Shown one piece after another: positions 50,595 to 60,422 of a stretch of 64,000 bases of DNA. The position numbers and the translations under genes are program-made. Source of the DNA: an uncultured Blautia sp. (GTDB taxonomy: Bacteria > Bacillota > Clostridia > Lachnospirales > Lachnospiraceae); assembly GCA_945864225.1 (NCBI GenBank), contig CAMBAL010000002.1, forward strand, positions 38,338 to 102,337, written 5' to 3'. Numbering within the stretch: position 1 is the first letter of the stretch; each line of letters begins with the position of its first letter. The notes under the pieces were generated by a model. The model did no database searches. It had not been told where the DNA came from and saw nothing but the letters and a program-made list of their open reading frames with translations.

Positions 50595-52204
50595 TCTTAA
50601 GCGCAGAAGGATTAAAGAATAAAGAAGCATGGGAAGCTGCCGGATACAGCCTTCCCCGATATGACCGCAAAGCGATGATCGCAGCAACCAGAGAAAATCC
50701 ATTCTGGATCCATTTTGGTGCAGGCAATATTTTCCGTGCATTTCAGGCAAATGTTGTACAGAATCTCCTGAACGACGGTGTACTGGACAGAGGATTGACA
50801 GTAGCAGAAGGTTTTGACTACGAAATTGTAGAAAAAATGAACCGTCCTCATGATGACTATTCCATTCTTGTTACCTTAAAAGCAGACGGATCTGTAGAAA
50901 AAACAGTGGTAGGCAGCATTGCGGAATCCTGCATTCTGGATTCCGAAAACGACAGCGAATATACCCGTCTGAAACAGATTTTCCGTGCGGATTCTCTGCA
51001 GATGGCTACATTCACCATTACAGAAAAGGGATACAGCCTTGTAAACGGGAAAGGTGAGCTTCTTGCGGCGGTAGAGGCGGATTTTGCAGCAGGCCCTGAA
51101 AAACCGGCAAGCTATATGGGAAAGGTGGCAGCTCTTCTTTATACACGTTATCAGTCCGGCGAAAAACCGATCGCTATGGTGAGCATGGATAACTGTTCCC
51201 ATAACGGGGATAAGCTTTATGCGGCTATTCATACTTTTGCAGAAAAATGGACAGAAGCAGGACTTGCGGAAAAAGGATTTCTTGCTTATGTGGAAAACAG
51301 GGAAAAAGTGACGTTCCCATGGACCATGATCGACAAGATCACTCCTCGTCCGGATGCTTCTGTGGAAGAAATTCTGAAGAAGGACGGAATCGAAGGCCTT
51401 GATCCTGTTATCACATCCAAAAATACCTATGTAGCTCCTTTTGTAAACGCAGAAGAGTGTGAATATCTGGTCATTGAGGATGCGTTCCCTAACGGACGTC
51501 CGCAGCTGGAAAAGGGCGGTTTGATGTTTACGGACAGAGAGACCGTAGACAAGGTGGAAAAGATGAAAGTCTGCACCTGCCTGAATCCGCTTCATACAGC
51601 TCTGGCTGTTTTCGGCTGTCTTCTTGGCTATGAAAAGATTTCTGAAGAAATGAAAGATTCGGAGCTGAAAAAACTGGTGGAAGTCATCGGTTATCAGGAA
51701 GGTCTTCCGGTTGTGGTAAATCCTGGCATTCTGGATCCGAAAGAGTTTATTGATACTGTATTGAATGTCCGTATCCCGAATCCGTTCATGCCGGATACAC
51801 CTCAGAGAATTGCAACCGATACGTCTCAGAAGCTGGCTATCCGTTTTGGAGAAACAATCAAAGCCTATCAGGCATCTTCTGAACTGAATACAGAAGACCT
51901 GAAACTGATTCCGCTTGTATTTGCAGGCTGGCTGCGTTATCTCATGGGAGTCAATGACGAGGGCGCAGAGTTTACCCTGAGCCCGGATCCGCTTCTGGAT
52001 ACGGTTCGTCCTTATGTGGCAGGAATTCAGCTGGGTACAGACATTCATGCGGAGGAGATTCTGAAACCGGTTCTGGAAATGAAAGAAATTTTTGGTGTGG
52101 ATCTTTATGAGACCGGTATGGCAGAAAAAGTCTGCGGATATTTCCGTGAACTGACAGCAGGTCCGGGAGCTGTCCGTGAGACGCTGAAGAGATATACGAA
52201 ATAA
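50591..52204 (+). CDS. uxuB: fructuronate reductase (mannitol dehydrogenase family)
   Basis: 537 residues, the typical UxuB length. HFGAGNIFRAFQANV is the N-terminal NAD-binding block and KVCTCLNPLHTALAVFGC contains the conserved Asn-x-x-His of the catalytic site. It reduces D-fructuronate to D-mannonate, the substrate of the preceding enzyme. The ATGA overlap and the AraC gene upstream fit a hexuronate operon. Upstream transporter and UxaC isomerase are not in this window. A terminator follows. Confidence 0.93.
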   Translation: MILSAEGLKNKEAWEAAGYSLPRYDRKAMIAATRENPFWIHFGAGNIFRAFQANVVQNLLNDGVLDRGLTVAEGFDYEIVEKMNRPHDDYSILVTLKADGSVEKTVVGSIAESCILDSENDSEYTRLKQIFRADSLQMATFTITEKGYSLVNGKGELLAAVEADFAAGPEKPASYMGKVAALLYTRYQSGEKPIAMVSMDNCSHNGDKLYAAIHTFAEKWTEAGLAEKGFLAYVENREKVTFPWTMIDKITPRPDASVEEILKKDGIEGLDPVITSKNTYVAPFVNAEECEYLVIEDAFPNGRPQLEKGGLMFTDRETVDKVEKMKVCTCLNPLHTALAVFGCLLGYEKISEEMKDSELKKLVEVIGYQEGLPVVVNPGILDPKEFIDTVLNVRIPNPFMPDTPQRIATDTSQKLAIRFGETIKAYQASSELNTEDLKLIPLVFAGWLRYLMGVNDEGAEFTLSPDPLLDTVRPYVAGIQLGTDIHAEEILKPVLEMKEIFGVDLYETGMAEKVCGYFRELTAGPGAVRETLKRYTK

Positions 52205-52246
52205 ATGTTGTATAAAAGCTTTGGGAAAGTTTATAAAAGTGTATAA

Positions 52247-52297
52247 GAAAAACGCATCTGTCCGTCCATTCAACTGGAAGGCCGGATGCGTTTTTTT
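52247..52297. terminator. terminator between uxuB and the convergent MFS gene
   Basis: AAAAACGCATC and GATGCGTTTTTTT form the main stem, with TCCG/CCGG-type pairing inside. A-run and T-run at both ends allow stop in both directions. Confidence 0.8.
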
Positions 52298-52383
52298 GGA
52301 TGCTTACGGCAGTGTGTTTGAAAGAACTGAGATATCAAATTAATGGATTCTTCTTACGGGATTCCTGAGAAATGATACTGCTG

Positions 52384-53658
52384 TTAAAAATTTTTCTTTC
52401 CGGAATCCGCAGCAGCGAGTACATTTTCGTTCAGTTTTACCGAATATCGGAAAAGAATGATACCGATCAGGAACAGCAGAGCGATCATTCCTACTCCCTT
52501 GCTGATATCACCGGTAAGCTGGGATACAATACTTACGATGGCAGTTCCCACAAAAGAAGCGCCTTTTCCGCAGATATCCAGAAAACCGAAATATTCACCG
52601 GACTGTTCAGCAGGGATAATCTTGGTAAAATAGGAACGGGACAGTGCCTGTATACCGCCCTGGAACATTCCCACCAGAACTGCCAGGATCCAGAACTGCA
52701 GCTGCGTTGTGAGGAACATGGCAAATACGGTAATGCCCAGATAGGCTGCAATACAGATCGTAATCAGAATGTCACCGGGATATTTGGCAGAGAGACGTCC
52801 AAAAATAATGCAGCAGGGGAAAGCAACAAGCTGTGTGACAAGAAGCGCCAGCAAAAGACCGGTGCTGTCCAGTCCAAGGGCAGATCCATAGGCAGTTGCC
52901 ATATCAATGAAGGTGTAAACTCCGTCAATATAAAAGAAAAATGCAAGCAGGAAAACAAAAATCCGTTTTTCATTCCGGATATTTTTGAAAGTTCTTCCAA
53001 TTCTGCGGAAGCTTTCGGCGACTGCATGTTTCTGCGGTTCTACATAATACTTCTGTTGATAGTTTCGAAGCAGAGGCACTGTCATGCCAAGCCACCACAA
53101 TGCTGTGATCACAAAGGAGAGAGCCATGGCAACGGTCATGGAAATGCCAATGCTGCCAGAACCGAGAACCAGCAGAAGGCATACGGCAAAGGGAATACAG
53201 CTTCCGACATATCCCCATGCGTATCCCTGCGAAGATACATGATCCATACGGTCTTCTGTAGTGACGTCGGAAAGCATGGAATCATAAAAAATGATGCTGC
53301 CGGAATATCCGATTTTGGCGATCAGAAAAATGACAAGAAAAGCAAGCCATTGTTTGGCCAGTCCCATGGAGACACATGCGATCAGTCCGACCAGAAGGGA
53401 CAGGAGAAAGAGAGGCTTTTTGAATCCCTTTGTATCTGCCAGTGTTCCGAGAACCGGTCCGAGCAGAGCAACGATGAGCGTGGCAGCGGAAGCCGCATAA
53501 CCCCAGTAGGCAAGATATTCTACAGAGGAAAGACCGCCGCTTTCCGCGAGACTGTTGAAATAAATAGGGATGATGGTGGATACAAGAAGAATAAAAGCGG
53601 AATTTCCCACATCATAGAGAATCCAGCTTTTTTCTTTTTTGGTCAGTTTCAGATTCAT
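52384..53658 (-). CDS. MFS transporter, Atg22/UMF1 family
   Basis: The ATG at 53658 (AAAGGAAAC upstream on the minus strand) gives 424 residues starting MNLKLTKKEKSWILYDVGNS; an upstream start would add 45 residues covering the leader. YDVGNSAF and the LGTLADTKGFKKP loop are typical of Atg22-like permeases, with twelve membrane helices. Yeast Atg22 exports amino acids from the vacuole, but the bacterial substrates are unknown. It shares a 36-base leader element with hydE (29 of 36 bases). Confidence 0.85.
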   Translation of the reverse strand: MNLKLTKKEKSWILYDVGNSAFILLVSTIIPIYFNSLAESGGLSSVEYLAYWGYAASAATLIVALLGPVLGTLADTKGFKKPLFLLSLLVGLIACVSMGLAKQWLAFLVIFLIAKIGYSGSIIFYDSMLSDVTTEDRMDHVSSQGYAWGYVGSCIPFAVCLLLVLGSGSIGISMTVAMALSFVITALWWLGMTVPLLRNYQQKYYVEPQKHAVAESFRRIGRTFKNIRNEKRIFVFLLAFFFYIDGVYTFIDMATAYGSALGLDSTGLLLALLVTQLVAFPCCIIFGRLSAKYPGDILITICIAAYLGITVFAMFLTTQLQFWILAVLVGMFQGGIQALSRSYFTKIIPAEQSGEYFGFLDICGKGASFVGTAIVSIVSQLTGDISKGVGMIALLFLIGIILFRYSVKLNENVLAAADSGKKNF

Positions 53659-53689
53659 GATCGTTTCCTTTCTTTTGTGTCCGTTGTTC

Positions 53690-53725
53690 GTACATTGTAA
53701 AATAAATAACTGATACATCTGATTT
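53690..53725 (-). promoter_or_regulatory. conserved leader element, copy 1 (MFS)
   Basis: On the plus strand it begins GTACATTGTAAAAT and ends CATCTGATTT. It matches 63849-63884 in 29 of 36 bases without gaps, and both lie 31-32 bases from the ATG of a minus-strand gene. CATTGTA is the common word. Confidence 0.5.
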
Positions 53726-53764
53726 ACCGCACATCTCAAAATACTCTGCGTAGATTGGATGAAA

Positions 53765-53789
53765 TACAATGATACATATCTGCATTGTA
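53765..53789. promoter_or_regulatory. TACAATG/CATTGTA palindrome upstream of the MFS gene
   Basis: TACAATG (53765-53771) faces CATTGTA (53783-53789) with 11 bases between. The half-site recurs in both leader elements at 53690 and 63849, which suggests one regulator. Confidence 0.4.
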
Positions 53790-54051
53790 GCATACTTTAT
53801 CACGTATGGGAAGAATGGGATGCTATGGAATTTTCAGGCAATTTCTGTATGAAATGCAGGAAGAACATTTATCAGACTCGAAGTAATACCGGAAGATTAC
53901 GGGAAATTGACTATGGAAAAGGGACAGAGTATATGCTAAAATAACACAATGATGAGGAAAATACGGTTACCTTTTGCAGTAGGATTTACGTTGAAAAGTA
54001 ACCAAGTCTTCTTGATAATAACGTATGAAGAGAGAAAAAGAGGAATTCGTC

Positions 54052-55254
54052 ATGAATACGAGAAAAAATGAGAAAAACCTGACACCTGGATATTCGTTCA
54101 TTCAGGGATTTTACTGGATTAATTTCGCAGCAATCATGGGATTTTCCAGCCTTTATCTGCTGAACTGCGATTATTCGAATACCCAGATCGGCATCATCAT
54201 TGCTGTGGCAGGAATGATATCTGCGATTCTGCAGCCGGTGATCGCAAGTTATGCAGACAGGCCGTCCAGTATTTCCATCAAAAAGATGATACTGTTCTTT
54301 TCCGTTGTTCAGATTATTCTGGCGGTACTGGTGCTTCTGACCTATCAGAAAGTCTTTCTGTTGACGGGGCTTTTTTACGGCTGTCTGATTACACTTCTGC
54401 AGCTTTTGCTTCCATTGGTGAATTCTCTTGGCATGGAGAGTATCAACCAGGGCAGAAACCTGAACTTTGGTGTGGCCCGCGGAATGGGATCGGTTGCGTA
54501 TGCGATTTTTTCCTACGCGCTGGGAATTGTGATTGCAAAAACAGGCGCACGATTTGTTCCTGTTTCGATTATTGTGATGTTTTCTGTTCTGGTGGTCAGT
54601 CTGCTTTTGTTTCCATTTGAAAAAGCAGAGAAGAAATCTGCAAAATCCGGTGGGAAACACAGTTCCAATCCCTTTGCATTTTTTATGAAATACAAGAGAT
54701 TCAGTGTGGTGCTGGTCGGATGCGTGCTTGTCTATATCAGCCATGTGCTTCTGAATAATTTTACCTTTCAGATCGTAGAAAGCAAGGGCGGCGGAAGCGA
54801 GGAAATGGGATTTGTTATGGCGTTTGGTGCTCTCGTGGAATTGCCGACACTGTTTGGCTTTGGCTTTATGATGAAAAAAGTCCGATGCGACATCTGGTTC
54901 CGGATATCCGGTATTTTCTTTATGCTGAAAACGCTGGGAACGCTTCTTGCTCCGAATATTCCGGTGTTTTATGCAGTACAGATTTTCCAGATGCTGGGAT
55001 GGGCATTGATTGCCGTGTCCTCTGTTTATTATGTGAATTCCATTATGGATGAGCAGGACGCGATCAAAGGGCAGGCTTACATGACTATGACCTATACACT
55101 TGGAAGCGTGATCGGCGCGCTTCTCGGAGGTGCACTGATCGATATGGCCGGCGTGAATATGATGCTGGTATTCGGTACAGCTGCCGCAGCTGTGGGAATG
55201 GTGATCATGCTGGCGGCTTCCGAGAAAGGAAGAAACCCAGATAAAGTGAGATAG
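54052..55254 (+). CDS. MFS transporter, LacY/nucleoside-symporter-like (MFS_1_like)
   Basis: ATG 54052 is chosen over 54025 because AAGAGGAA lies 8 bases before it; it gives 400 residues with twelve membrane helices. YSFIQGFYWINFAAIMGFSS at the N-terminus and YADRPSS in the first loop fit the MFS_1_like/LacY-related group of proton symporters. YVNSIMDEQDAIKGQAYM is the other family-like block. No neighbour hints at substrate; a glycoside or nucleoside is possible. Confidence 0.82.
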   Translation: MNTRKNEKNLTPGYSFIQGFYWINFAAIMGFSSLYLLNCDYSNTQIGIIIAVAGMISAILQPVIASYADRPSSISIKKMILFFSVVQIILAVLVLLTYQKVFLLTGLFYGCLITLLQLLLPLVNSLGMESINQGRNLNFGVARGMGSVAYAIFSYALGIVIAKTGARFVPVSIIVMFSVLVVSLLLFPFEKAEKKSAKSGGKHSSNPFAFFMKYKRFSVVLVGCVLVYISHVLLNNFTFQIVESKGGGSEEMGFVMAFGALVELPTLFGFGFMMKKVRCDIWFRISGIFFMLKTLGTLLAPNIPVFYAVQIFQMLGWALIAVSSVYYVNSIMDEQDAIKGQAYMTMTYTLGSVIGALLGGALIDMAGVNMMLVFGTAAAAVGMVIMLAASEKGRNPDKVR

Positions 55255-55337
55255 GATGATTCCTGTGCATCGTGAAGTGTGTTTCCGAAAGATAAAAACA
55301 GCACGTTTCATGAGCTGTCAGGTAACCTGCCGTGACG

Positions 55338-55366
55338 TTGATTTTTTTAAAAACCTGTAGTAGAAT
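55338..55366 (+). promoter_or_regulatory. promoter of yqeY
   Basis: TTGATT (55338-55343), 17 bases, TAGAAT (55361-55366), about 30 bases before the start. Confidence 0.55.
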
Positions 55367-55398
55367 AACGGAAGACTAAAAAGAAAAGAGGAATCAGT

Positions 55399-55836
55399 AT
55401 GGAATTAGCAACTTTACAAAAAGATATGATCGCAGCAATGAAAGCAAAAGATAAACCGAGAAAAGAAGCCATCTCCGCACTGGTATCTGCGGTAAAAAAA
55501 GCAGGAATCGATGCAGGATGCAGAGATGATATTCCGGATTCCATGGTGGATCAGGTGATTTTGAAAGAACAGAAAACCGCGAAGGAACAGCTCGATACCT
55601 GTCCGGCAGAAAGAACAGATCTGAAGGCAGAATATCAGTTCCGCTATGATGTGATTTCCGAGTATGCTCCGCAGTTAATGTCTGCAGAAGAAGTAAAAGC
55701 ATTTCTTGAGGAAAAATTTGCAGATCTTCTTGCCGGCAAAAACAAAGGGATGATCATGAAAAACGTAATGCCTGAACTGAAAGGAAAAGCGGACGGCAAG
55801 GTGATCAACCAGGTTGTTGCCGAGCTTTGCAAATAA
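55399..55836 (+). CDS. yqeY: YqeY/GatB-tail domain protein
   Basis: 145 residues, all helical. The pattern MAAMKAKDKPRKEAISAL-like N-terminus and the C-terminal MKNVMPELKGKADGKVINQV match YqeY, whose fold equals the tRNA-binding tail of GatB. The biological role is not established. AAGAGGAA lies before the ATG. The HAD gene starts one base after its stop. Confidence 0.9.
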   Translation: MELATLQKDMIAAMKAKDKPRKEAISALVSAVKKAGIDAGCRDDIPDSMVDQVILKEQKTAKEQLDTCPAERTDLKAEYQFRYDVISEYAPQLMSAEEVKAFLEEKFADLLAGKNKGMIMKNVMPELKGKADGKVINQVVAELCK

Positions 55837-55837
55837 T

Positions 55838-56656
55838 ATGGGGAAAATTATTTTTCTGGATATAGACGGAACGATCCGCTGGTTTGACGGAAGTGTTCCG
55901 GACAGTACGGTTTATGCCATTCAGGAGGCAAGGAGACGCGGACATGAGGTGTGTGTCTGCAGCGGACGCCCGTTAAGTCTGATTGAAAAAAATATTCTGG
56001 ATATCGGATTTGACGGGATCGTATCCTGCGCCGGAACCTATGTGATGTACCGCGGACAGTGTGTGAGAAGTGTCAGCTTTGATCCTGCGACGGTTCATGA
56101 ACTTTGTGAATATCTGGTGGAGAAGGACTGTATGATCGAACTGCAGCGTTTTGACCAGACGTTTCTTTTGAAGAGATTTGTCAGCCGTTACGAGGAGATG
56201 GGCAGAAATATGATGGCAAGTCTCGGGGAAGATGCGAAAGAACTGGAGCCGTATCCCGGTCTTGTGGAACAGGATACGGATGTGAAGAATGTAGAAAAGG
56301 TCATGTTCTTCAGCCAGAAAGTCCCGTATGAGGAAATTTATCATGAATGGTCGGACAGGGTGATCATGACTCCTTTCAGTATTCCCAATGCGGAACGCTG
56401 GGGAGGAGAGATTTCACCGCTGAATGTGAATAAAACTTCAGGAATCCTCAGTATTCTGGAACACAGTGATTATTCCAGAGAGGATGTCATCGCGATCGGT
56501 GACAGTGACAATGATGTGGATATGCTGGAATTTGCGGCAGCAGGAATTGCCATGGGAAATGCTACACAAAGTGCTGCACAGGCAGCTGACTGGCAGACAG
56601 CCCCTCTTCTGGAAGACGGGATCCTGAAAGCATTCCGCAAACTGGAACTCATTTGA
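55838..56656 (+). CDS. HAD-superfamily (Cof-type) phosphatase
   Basis: ATG 55838 gives 272 residues starting MGKIIFLDIDGTIR, with nucleophile Asp8 and acid Asp10. Motif II is CSGRP, the C2-type cap lies in the middle (about 80-185), and the end has NKTSGILSIL and GDSDNDVDMLEFA. Cof-type enzymes dephosphorylate sugar phosphates, flavin or pyridoxal phosphates; the real substrate is unknown. A TTG start inside yqeY at 55814 is possible but unlikely. Confidence 0.9.
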   Translation: MGKIIFLDIDGTIRWFDGSVPDSTVYAIQEARRRGHEVCVCSGRPLSLIEKNILDIGFDGIVSCAGTYVMYRGQCVRSVSFDPATVHELCEYLVEKDCMIELQRFDQTFLLKRFVSRYEEMGRNMMASLGEDAKELEPYPGLVEQDTDVKNVEKVMFFSQKVPYEEIYHEWSDRVIMTPFSIPNAERWGGEISPLNVNKTSGILSILEHSDYSREDVIAIGDSDNDVDMLEFAAAGIAMGNATQSAAQAADWQTAPLLEDGILKAFRKLELI

Positions 56657-56695
56657 ACAACGTTCCCCTTCCCTGAACGTTCCCTTTTCCTGGAA

Positions 56696-57583
56696 TTACT
56701 GGGAAAGTTTCAGATATTCCCTGGGTGAGTATCCCATTTTCTCCCGGAATACACGGGAAAAATAAGAAGGACTGGAAAATCCGCATTGTATGGCTGCTTC
56801 TGTTATCGTTCCGTTTCCGCAGGACAGGAAGTCCAGACTCTGTTCGATCCGGTAATTCAGCAGATAATCAAACAGAGATTCCTTCATGTGCTTTTTAAAA
56901 AATCTGCAGCATTCACTGGGACAGATGCTGACTTCCGAAGCAATGTCATCCAGAGTGATTTTTTCCTGATAATGTCCGTGAATGTAGGTGAGAATCTGTT
57001 TCAGACGGTCCATATTTTTCGCATCTGCCGGATTGTCTTCGGTTTTGCCGACATGTCTGCAGACGATTCTCCAGATATCCATCAGAAGGAGATAAATCTG
57101 GAAATCAAAATCCGATTCTTCTTTCTGATGGCTATATAGATATTCGATTTTCTGCAGGCTTGTGAGAATGTGATTCTGCCATTGTCCGGATGTGGTGAGG
57201 GCAAGGCAGGGGATAGAAGGATTCTCTACGATACGGTCTGCATATTTTTCTTTCAGGAAACTGTTTTTGTATCCTTCCAGAAGTCTCGGATGGAAAGTGA
57301 TCGATACATAATGGCAGTCCTCGTCATTGACCGGATGACCGGTGTGGAGCATGTTGGAATTGCACAGAAGGCCCTGGCCGGGTTTCAGTTCATGTACCTG
57401 CTCATTGACCTGGTACCGGATCTGGCCCTCCAGAACATAGGTCCATTCCAGTTCTGTATGCCAGTGCCACATGAAGGAACGCCGTTCATAGTTAGAAAGC
57501 CGCTCATGGCTGACTCTGACCGGAAATCCATACGTTCCGTGGATTTTAATTTCTTTCTGATTGCGGTCTGTCTGAATCTGCAT
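56696..57583 (-). CDS. AraC-family regulator with cupin domain, near galK
   Basis: 295 residues. The cupin sensor at about 25-110 (WHWHTELEWTYVLEGQIRY, LLCNSNMLHTGHPV) and a C-terminal AraC domain at 190-293 (TLDDIASEVSICPSECCRFF, TEAAIQCGFSSPSYFSRVF) are clear. It is divergent from galK-galE. Tandem 20-bp repeats at 57682-57721 in the shared region are strong candidates for its binding site, so it probably activates galactose genes or autoregulates. Confidence 0.88.
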   Translation of the reverse strand: MQIQTDRNQKEIKIHGTYGFPVRVSHERLSNYERRSFMWHWHTELEWTYVLEGQIRYQVNEQVHELKPGQGLLCNSNMLHTGHPVNDEDCHYVSITFHPRLLEGYKNSFLKEKYADRIVENPSIPCLALTTSGQWQNHILTSLQKIEYLYSHQKEESDFDFQIYLLLMDIWRIVCRHVGKTEDNPADAKNMDRLKQILTYIHGHYQEKITLDDIASEVSICPSECCRFFKKHMKESLFDYLLNYRIEQSLDFLSCGNGTITEAAIQCGFSSPSYFSRVFREKMGYSPREYLKLSQ

Positions 57584-57681
57584 ATCTGTTTCCTTTTCCT
57601 GTTTATGATTTCTTACGATATTTTGTCAGGTTTTCCCTGTTTTCTCTGGTTTGCAAAATAACCTTTTTATGATTCATCCTG

Positions 57682-57721
57682 TTGTCAGTGATAATATCTC
57701 ATTGTTAGTGGTAATATCTCA
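57682..57721. promoter_or_regulatory. two tandem 20-bp direct repeats, AraC-type operator
   Basis: TTGTCAGTGATAATATCTCA (57682-57701) is followed directly by TTGTTAGTGGTAATATCTCA (57702-57721), 18 of 20 bases identical. Two directly repeated half-sites about two helical turns apart are typical for AraC-family dimers. They lie about 30 bases before a weak -35 of galK. Confidence 0.65.
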
Positions 57722-57774
57722 ATATAGTGCAAAAAGTGTCCAAAATAATCCTAGCTTTCTCTTCTGATTCTCAT

Positions 57775-57780
57775 TATAAT
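57775..57780 (+). promoter_or_regulatory. -10 box of galK
   Basis: Perfect TATAAT 65 bases before the galK start. The -35 at proper distance (TAGCTT) is poor, fitting activator dependence. Confidence 0.5.
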
Positions 57781-57845
57781 AACATTAACAACAAAGTCAA
57801 GATGAGCTGGCAAAACTATCATAATGTAAAAGGAGTACGTCCACG

Positions 57846-59129
57846 ATGAGAGCAGAACAGGTGAAAGAGTTATTAAAAAAGGATTCTTCCGTACAGCTTC
57901 TGGAGCAGATGTATGGTAAGGGAAAAGCAGAAGAGAATGCAGCGCGTTATGTGCTGGTGGCGGAAGGCTTTTCCAGAACATTCGGAGACAGAGAATTTGA
58001 ATTCTTTACTTCTCCGGGAAGAACAGAAATCGGCGGAAATCATACAGACCATAATCAGGGAAAGATTCTTGCCGGAAGCGTGCAGATGGACTGTGTTGCA
58101 GCAGCTGCAGCCAATGGAACAGAAAAAATCCGTATGATCAGTGAAACTTATAAACAGGATCTTGTGATTGATCTGAATCACCTGGAACCGGGCAGTCAGA
58201 CGACGGGAACACTTCCTCTTATGAAAGGGGTTCTGGCAGGTCTTAAGAACAGAGGATTTGAGATTCATGGATTTGATGCCTATGTAACCAGCAATGTAAT
58301 CGGGGGTTCCGGTGTAAGTTCTTCTGCATCTTTTGAAATGCTGGTATGTTCGATCGCAGATTACCTTTTCAATCATTACACCAGAGATGTGGTTTCCTAT
58401 GCAAAAGCCGGACAGTATGCAGAAAATAAATACTGGCTGAAAGGTTCCGGCCTTCTTGATCAGATGGCCTGTGCGGTAGGCGGAATCATTACCATTGATT
58501 TTGCGAACACGGAAGAACCGGAAATGCGAAAGGTAGACTGCAATTTTGATGATCTGAATCTTGATCTTGTGATCGTAAATACAGGAAAAGGCCATGCGGA
58601 TCTGAGTGCAGAATATTCTTCTATCCCAAATGAGATGAAGAGCGTGGCAAACTATTTCGGAAAAGAAGTTCTGGCTGAAGTAGAGGAAGCAGATGTCATT
58701 GCCAATGTAAAAGATATCCGGGAAAAATGCGGTGACCGTGCAGTTCTTCGAGCTTTTCATTTCTTTGAGGAGAGTAGCCGTGTGGATGATCAGGTAGCTG
58801 CACTGGAGAGCGGCGATAAAGAACGTTTTCTTCAGGAGATCACAGCTTCCGGAAATTCCTCCTGGAAATGGCTGCAGAACTGTTATCTGAATGAGACTCC
58901 GCAGGAACAGTCGATCAGCTGTACACTGGCACTTACAGAGCTTTTCCTGAAAAAAATCAAGGGTGGTGCCTGCCGTGTTCATGGAGGTGGATTTGCCGGT
59001 GTTATCGCAGCATTTATCCCGAAGGAACATACGGAAGAGTACTGTCAGTATATCAATAAGGCTCTGGGAGAAGGCTCCGCTTTTGTGATGCATATCCGTA
59101 AGCAGGGCGCAATCCATCTGGAGTTTTAA
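57846..59129 (+). CDS. galK: galactokinase
   Basis: 427 residues, GHMP kinase family. The signature GRTEIGGNHTDHNQGK is the galactokinase N-terminal motif, GGSGVSSSASFEM the GHMP ATP-binding loop, and CRVHGGGFAGVIAAF the C-terminal motif. It phosphorylates galactose at C1 in the Leloir pathway. The next gene, galE, is 40 bases downstream; galT is not in this window. The sequence is somewhat longer than classical GalK (about 390 residues) because of an N-terminal extension. Confidence 0.95.
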   Translation: MRAEQVKELLKKDSSVQLLEQMYGKGKAEENAARYVLVAEGFSRTFGDREFEFFTSPGRTEIGGNHTDHNQGKILAGSVQMDCVAAAAANGTEKIRMISETYKQDLVIDLNHLEPGSQTTGTLPLMKGVLAGLKNRGFEIHGFDAYVTSNVIGGSGVSSSASFEMLVCSIADYLFNHYTRDVVSYAKAGQYAENKYWLKGSGLLDQMACAVGGIITIDFANTEEPEMRKVDCNFDDLNLDLVIVNTGKGHADLSAEYSSIPNEMKSVANYFGKEVLAEVEEADVIANVKDIREKCGDRAVLRAFHFFEESSRVDDQVAALESGDKERFLQEITASGNSSWKWLQNCYLNETPQEQSISCTLALTELFLKKIKGGACRVHGGGFAGVIAAFIPKEHTEEYCQYINKALGEGSAFVMHIRKQGAIHLEF

Positions 59130-59169
59130 GAAATAAAAATAACTAAATCCATATAAGGAGGATATGACA

Positions 59170-60186
59170 ATGGCAATTTTAGTAACAGGCGGCGCAGGAT
59201 ATATCGGAAGCCATACAGTTGTAGAACTTCAGAATGCCGGATACGAAGTAGTGGTGCTTGACAATCTGAGCAACTCCAGTGAAAAATCTCTGGAACGTGT
59301 AGAAAAGATCACAGGAAAACCGGTAAAATTCTATAAGGCAGATATCCTTGACAGAGAAGCCCTGAATCATATTTTTGATACAGAAGAAATTGATTCCTGT
59401 ATTCATTTCGCAGGACTGAAGGCAGTCGGAGAATCCGTAGCGAAACCATGGGAATATTACGAGAATAATATTGCAGGAACCCTTACCCTTGTGGATGTGA
59501 TGAGAAATCATGGTGTGAAAAATATTATTTTCTCTTCTTCCGCAACCGTATATGGAGATCCGGCGATCATTCCGATCACCGAAGAGTGCCCGAAGGGACA
59601 GTGCACCAATCCTTATGGATGGACCAAATCCATGCTGGAGCAGATTCTTTCTGATATCCAGAAGGCAGATCCGGAATGGAATGTGGTTCTTCTTCGTTAC
59701 TTTAACCCGATTGGTGCTCATAAGAGCGGAACAATCGGAGAAAATCCGAATGGTATCCCGAACAATCTGATGCCTTACATCACACAGGTTGCAGTCGGCA
59801 AACTGAAAGAGCTTGGCGTGTTCGGCAATGATTACGATACACCGGACGGAACCGGTGTCAGAGATTACATTCATGTAGTGGATCTTGCAAAGGGCCATGT
59901 AAAGGCTCTGAAGAAAATTGAAGACAATTCCGGACTCAGTATTTACAATCTGGGAACCGGCAAAGGCTACAGCGTTCTTGACATTGTGAAAAACTTTGAA
60001 GCAGCAACCGGAGTAAAAATTCCGTATGTGATCAAGGATCGCCGTCCTGGTGACATTGCCACCTGCTATTCCGATGCATCCAAGGCAAAGAGAGAACTCG
60101 GATGGGAAGCAGAATATGATATCAAGGATATGTGTGCGGATTCCTGGAACTGGCAGTCTCATAATCCGAACGGATACGAGGACTGA
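59170..60186 (+). CDS. galE: UDP-glucose 4-epimerase
   Basis: 338 residues from ATG 59170, which has AAGGAGG 8 bases upstream; ATG at 59164 is too close to that site. [10 protein letters not shown] is the NAD-binding loop, FSSSATVYG holds the catalytic Ser/Thr, and [11 protein letters not shown] the Tyr-x-x-x-Lys. It interconverts UDP-galactose and UDP-glucose and completes, with galK, much of the Leloir pathway. A strong terminator follows. Confidence 0.96.
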   Translation: MAILVTGGAGYIGSHTVVELQNAGYEVVVLDNLSNSSEKSLERVEKITGKPVKFYKADILDREALNHIFDTEEIDSCIHFAGLKAVGESVAKPWEYYENNIAGTLTLVDVMRNHGVKNIIFSSSATVYGDPAIIPITEECPKGQCTNPYGWTKSMLEQILSDIQKADPEWNVVLLRYFNPIGAHKSGTIGENPNGIPNNLMPYITQVAVGKLKELGVFGNDYDTPDGTGVRDYIHVVDLAKGHVKALKKIEDNSGLSIYNLGTGKGYSVLDIVKNFEAATGVKIPYVIKDRRPGDIATCYSDASKAKRELGWEAEYDIKDMCADSWNWQSHNPNGYED

Positions 60187-60257
60187 GAAAGGGATTCTTC
60201 CGAATCATGTCTGAGCAATAAGGCATAAGCTGCTGACCGCAGGGAATGATGATATGC

Positions 60258-60306
60258 TCCCCCTTAAGTAGACAAGGTAAATAAAGTCTGCTTAAGGGGG
60301 ATTTTT
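60258..60306 (+). terminator. terminator of galK-galE
   Basis: TCCCCCTTAAG (60258-60268) pairs with CTTAAGGGGGA (60291-60301), with AGAC/GTCT inside and a T-run after. Confidence 0.88.
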
Positions 60307-60372
60307 ATTTGTTTGTTTTGACGAAAATATTTTTTAGAACTGAAAAAACAATGTGTAAAAAGTATAAAAATA

Positions 60373-60401
60373 TTGTATATTTTGTTGCATCATGGTATAA
60401 T
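60373..60401 (+). promoter_or_regulatory. nhaC promoter
   Basis: TTGTAT (60373-60378), 17 bases, TATAAT (60396-60401) with TG at 60393 (extended -10). A leader of about 80 bases follows. Confidence 0.7.
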
Positions 60402-60422
60402 TGAGCAACGTTTTAACGCGGA

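Noticed and set aside
53659-53793. 45-residue N-terminal extension of the Atg22-type MFS protein
   Set aside because: It covers the leader with the conserved element; ATG 53658 has a good ribosome site and the family start.
53759-53944. 61-residue ORF upstream of the second MFS gene
   Set aside because: No ribosome site, no recognisable domain, and it overlaps the promoter region of the divergent gene.
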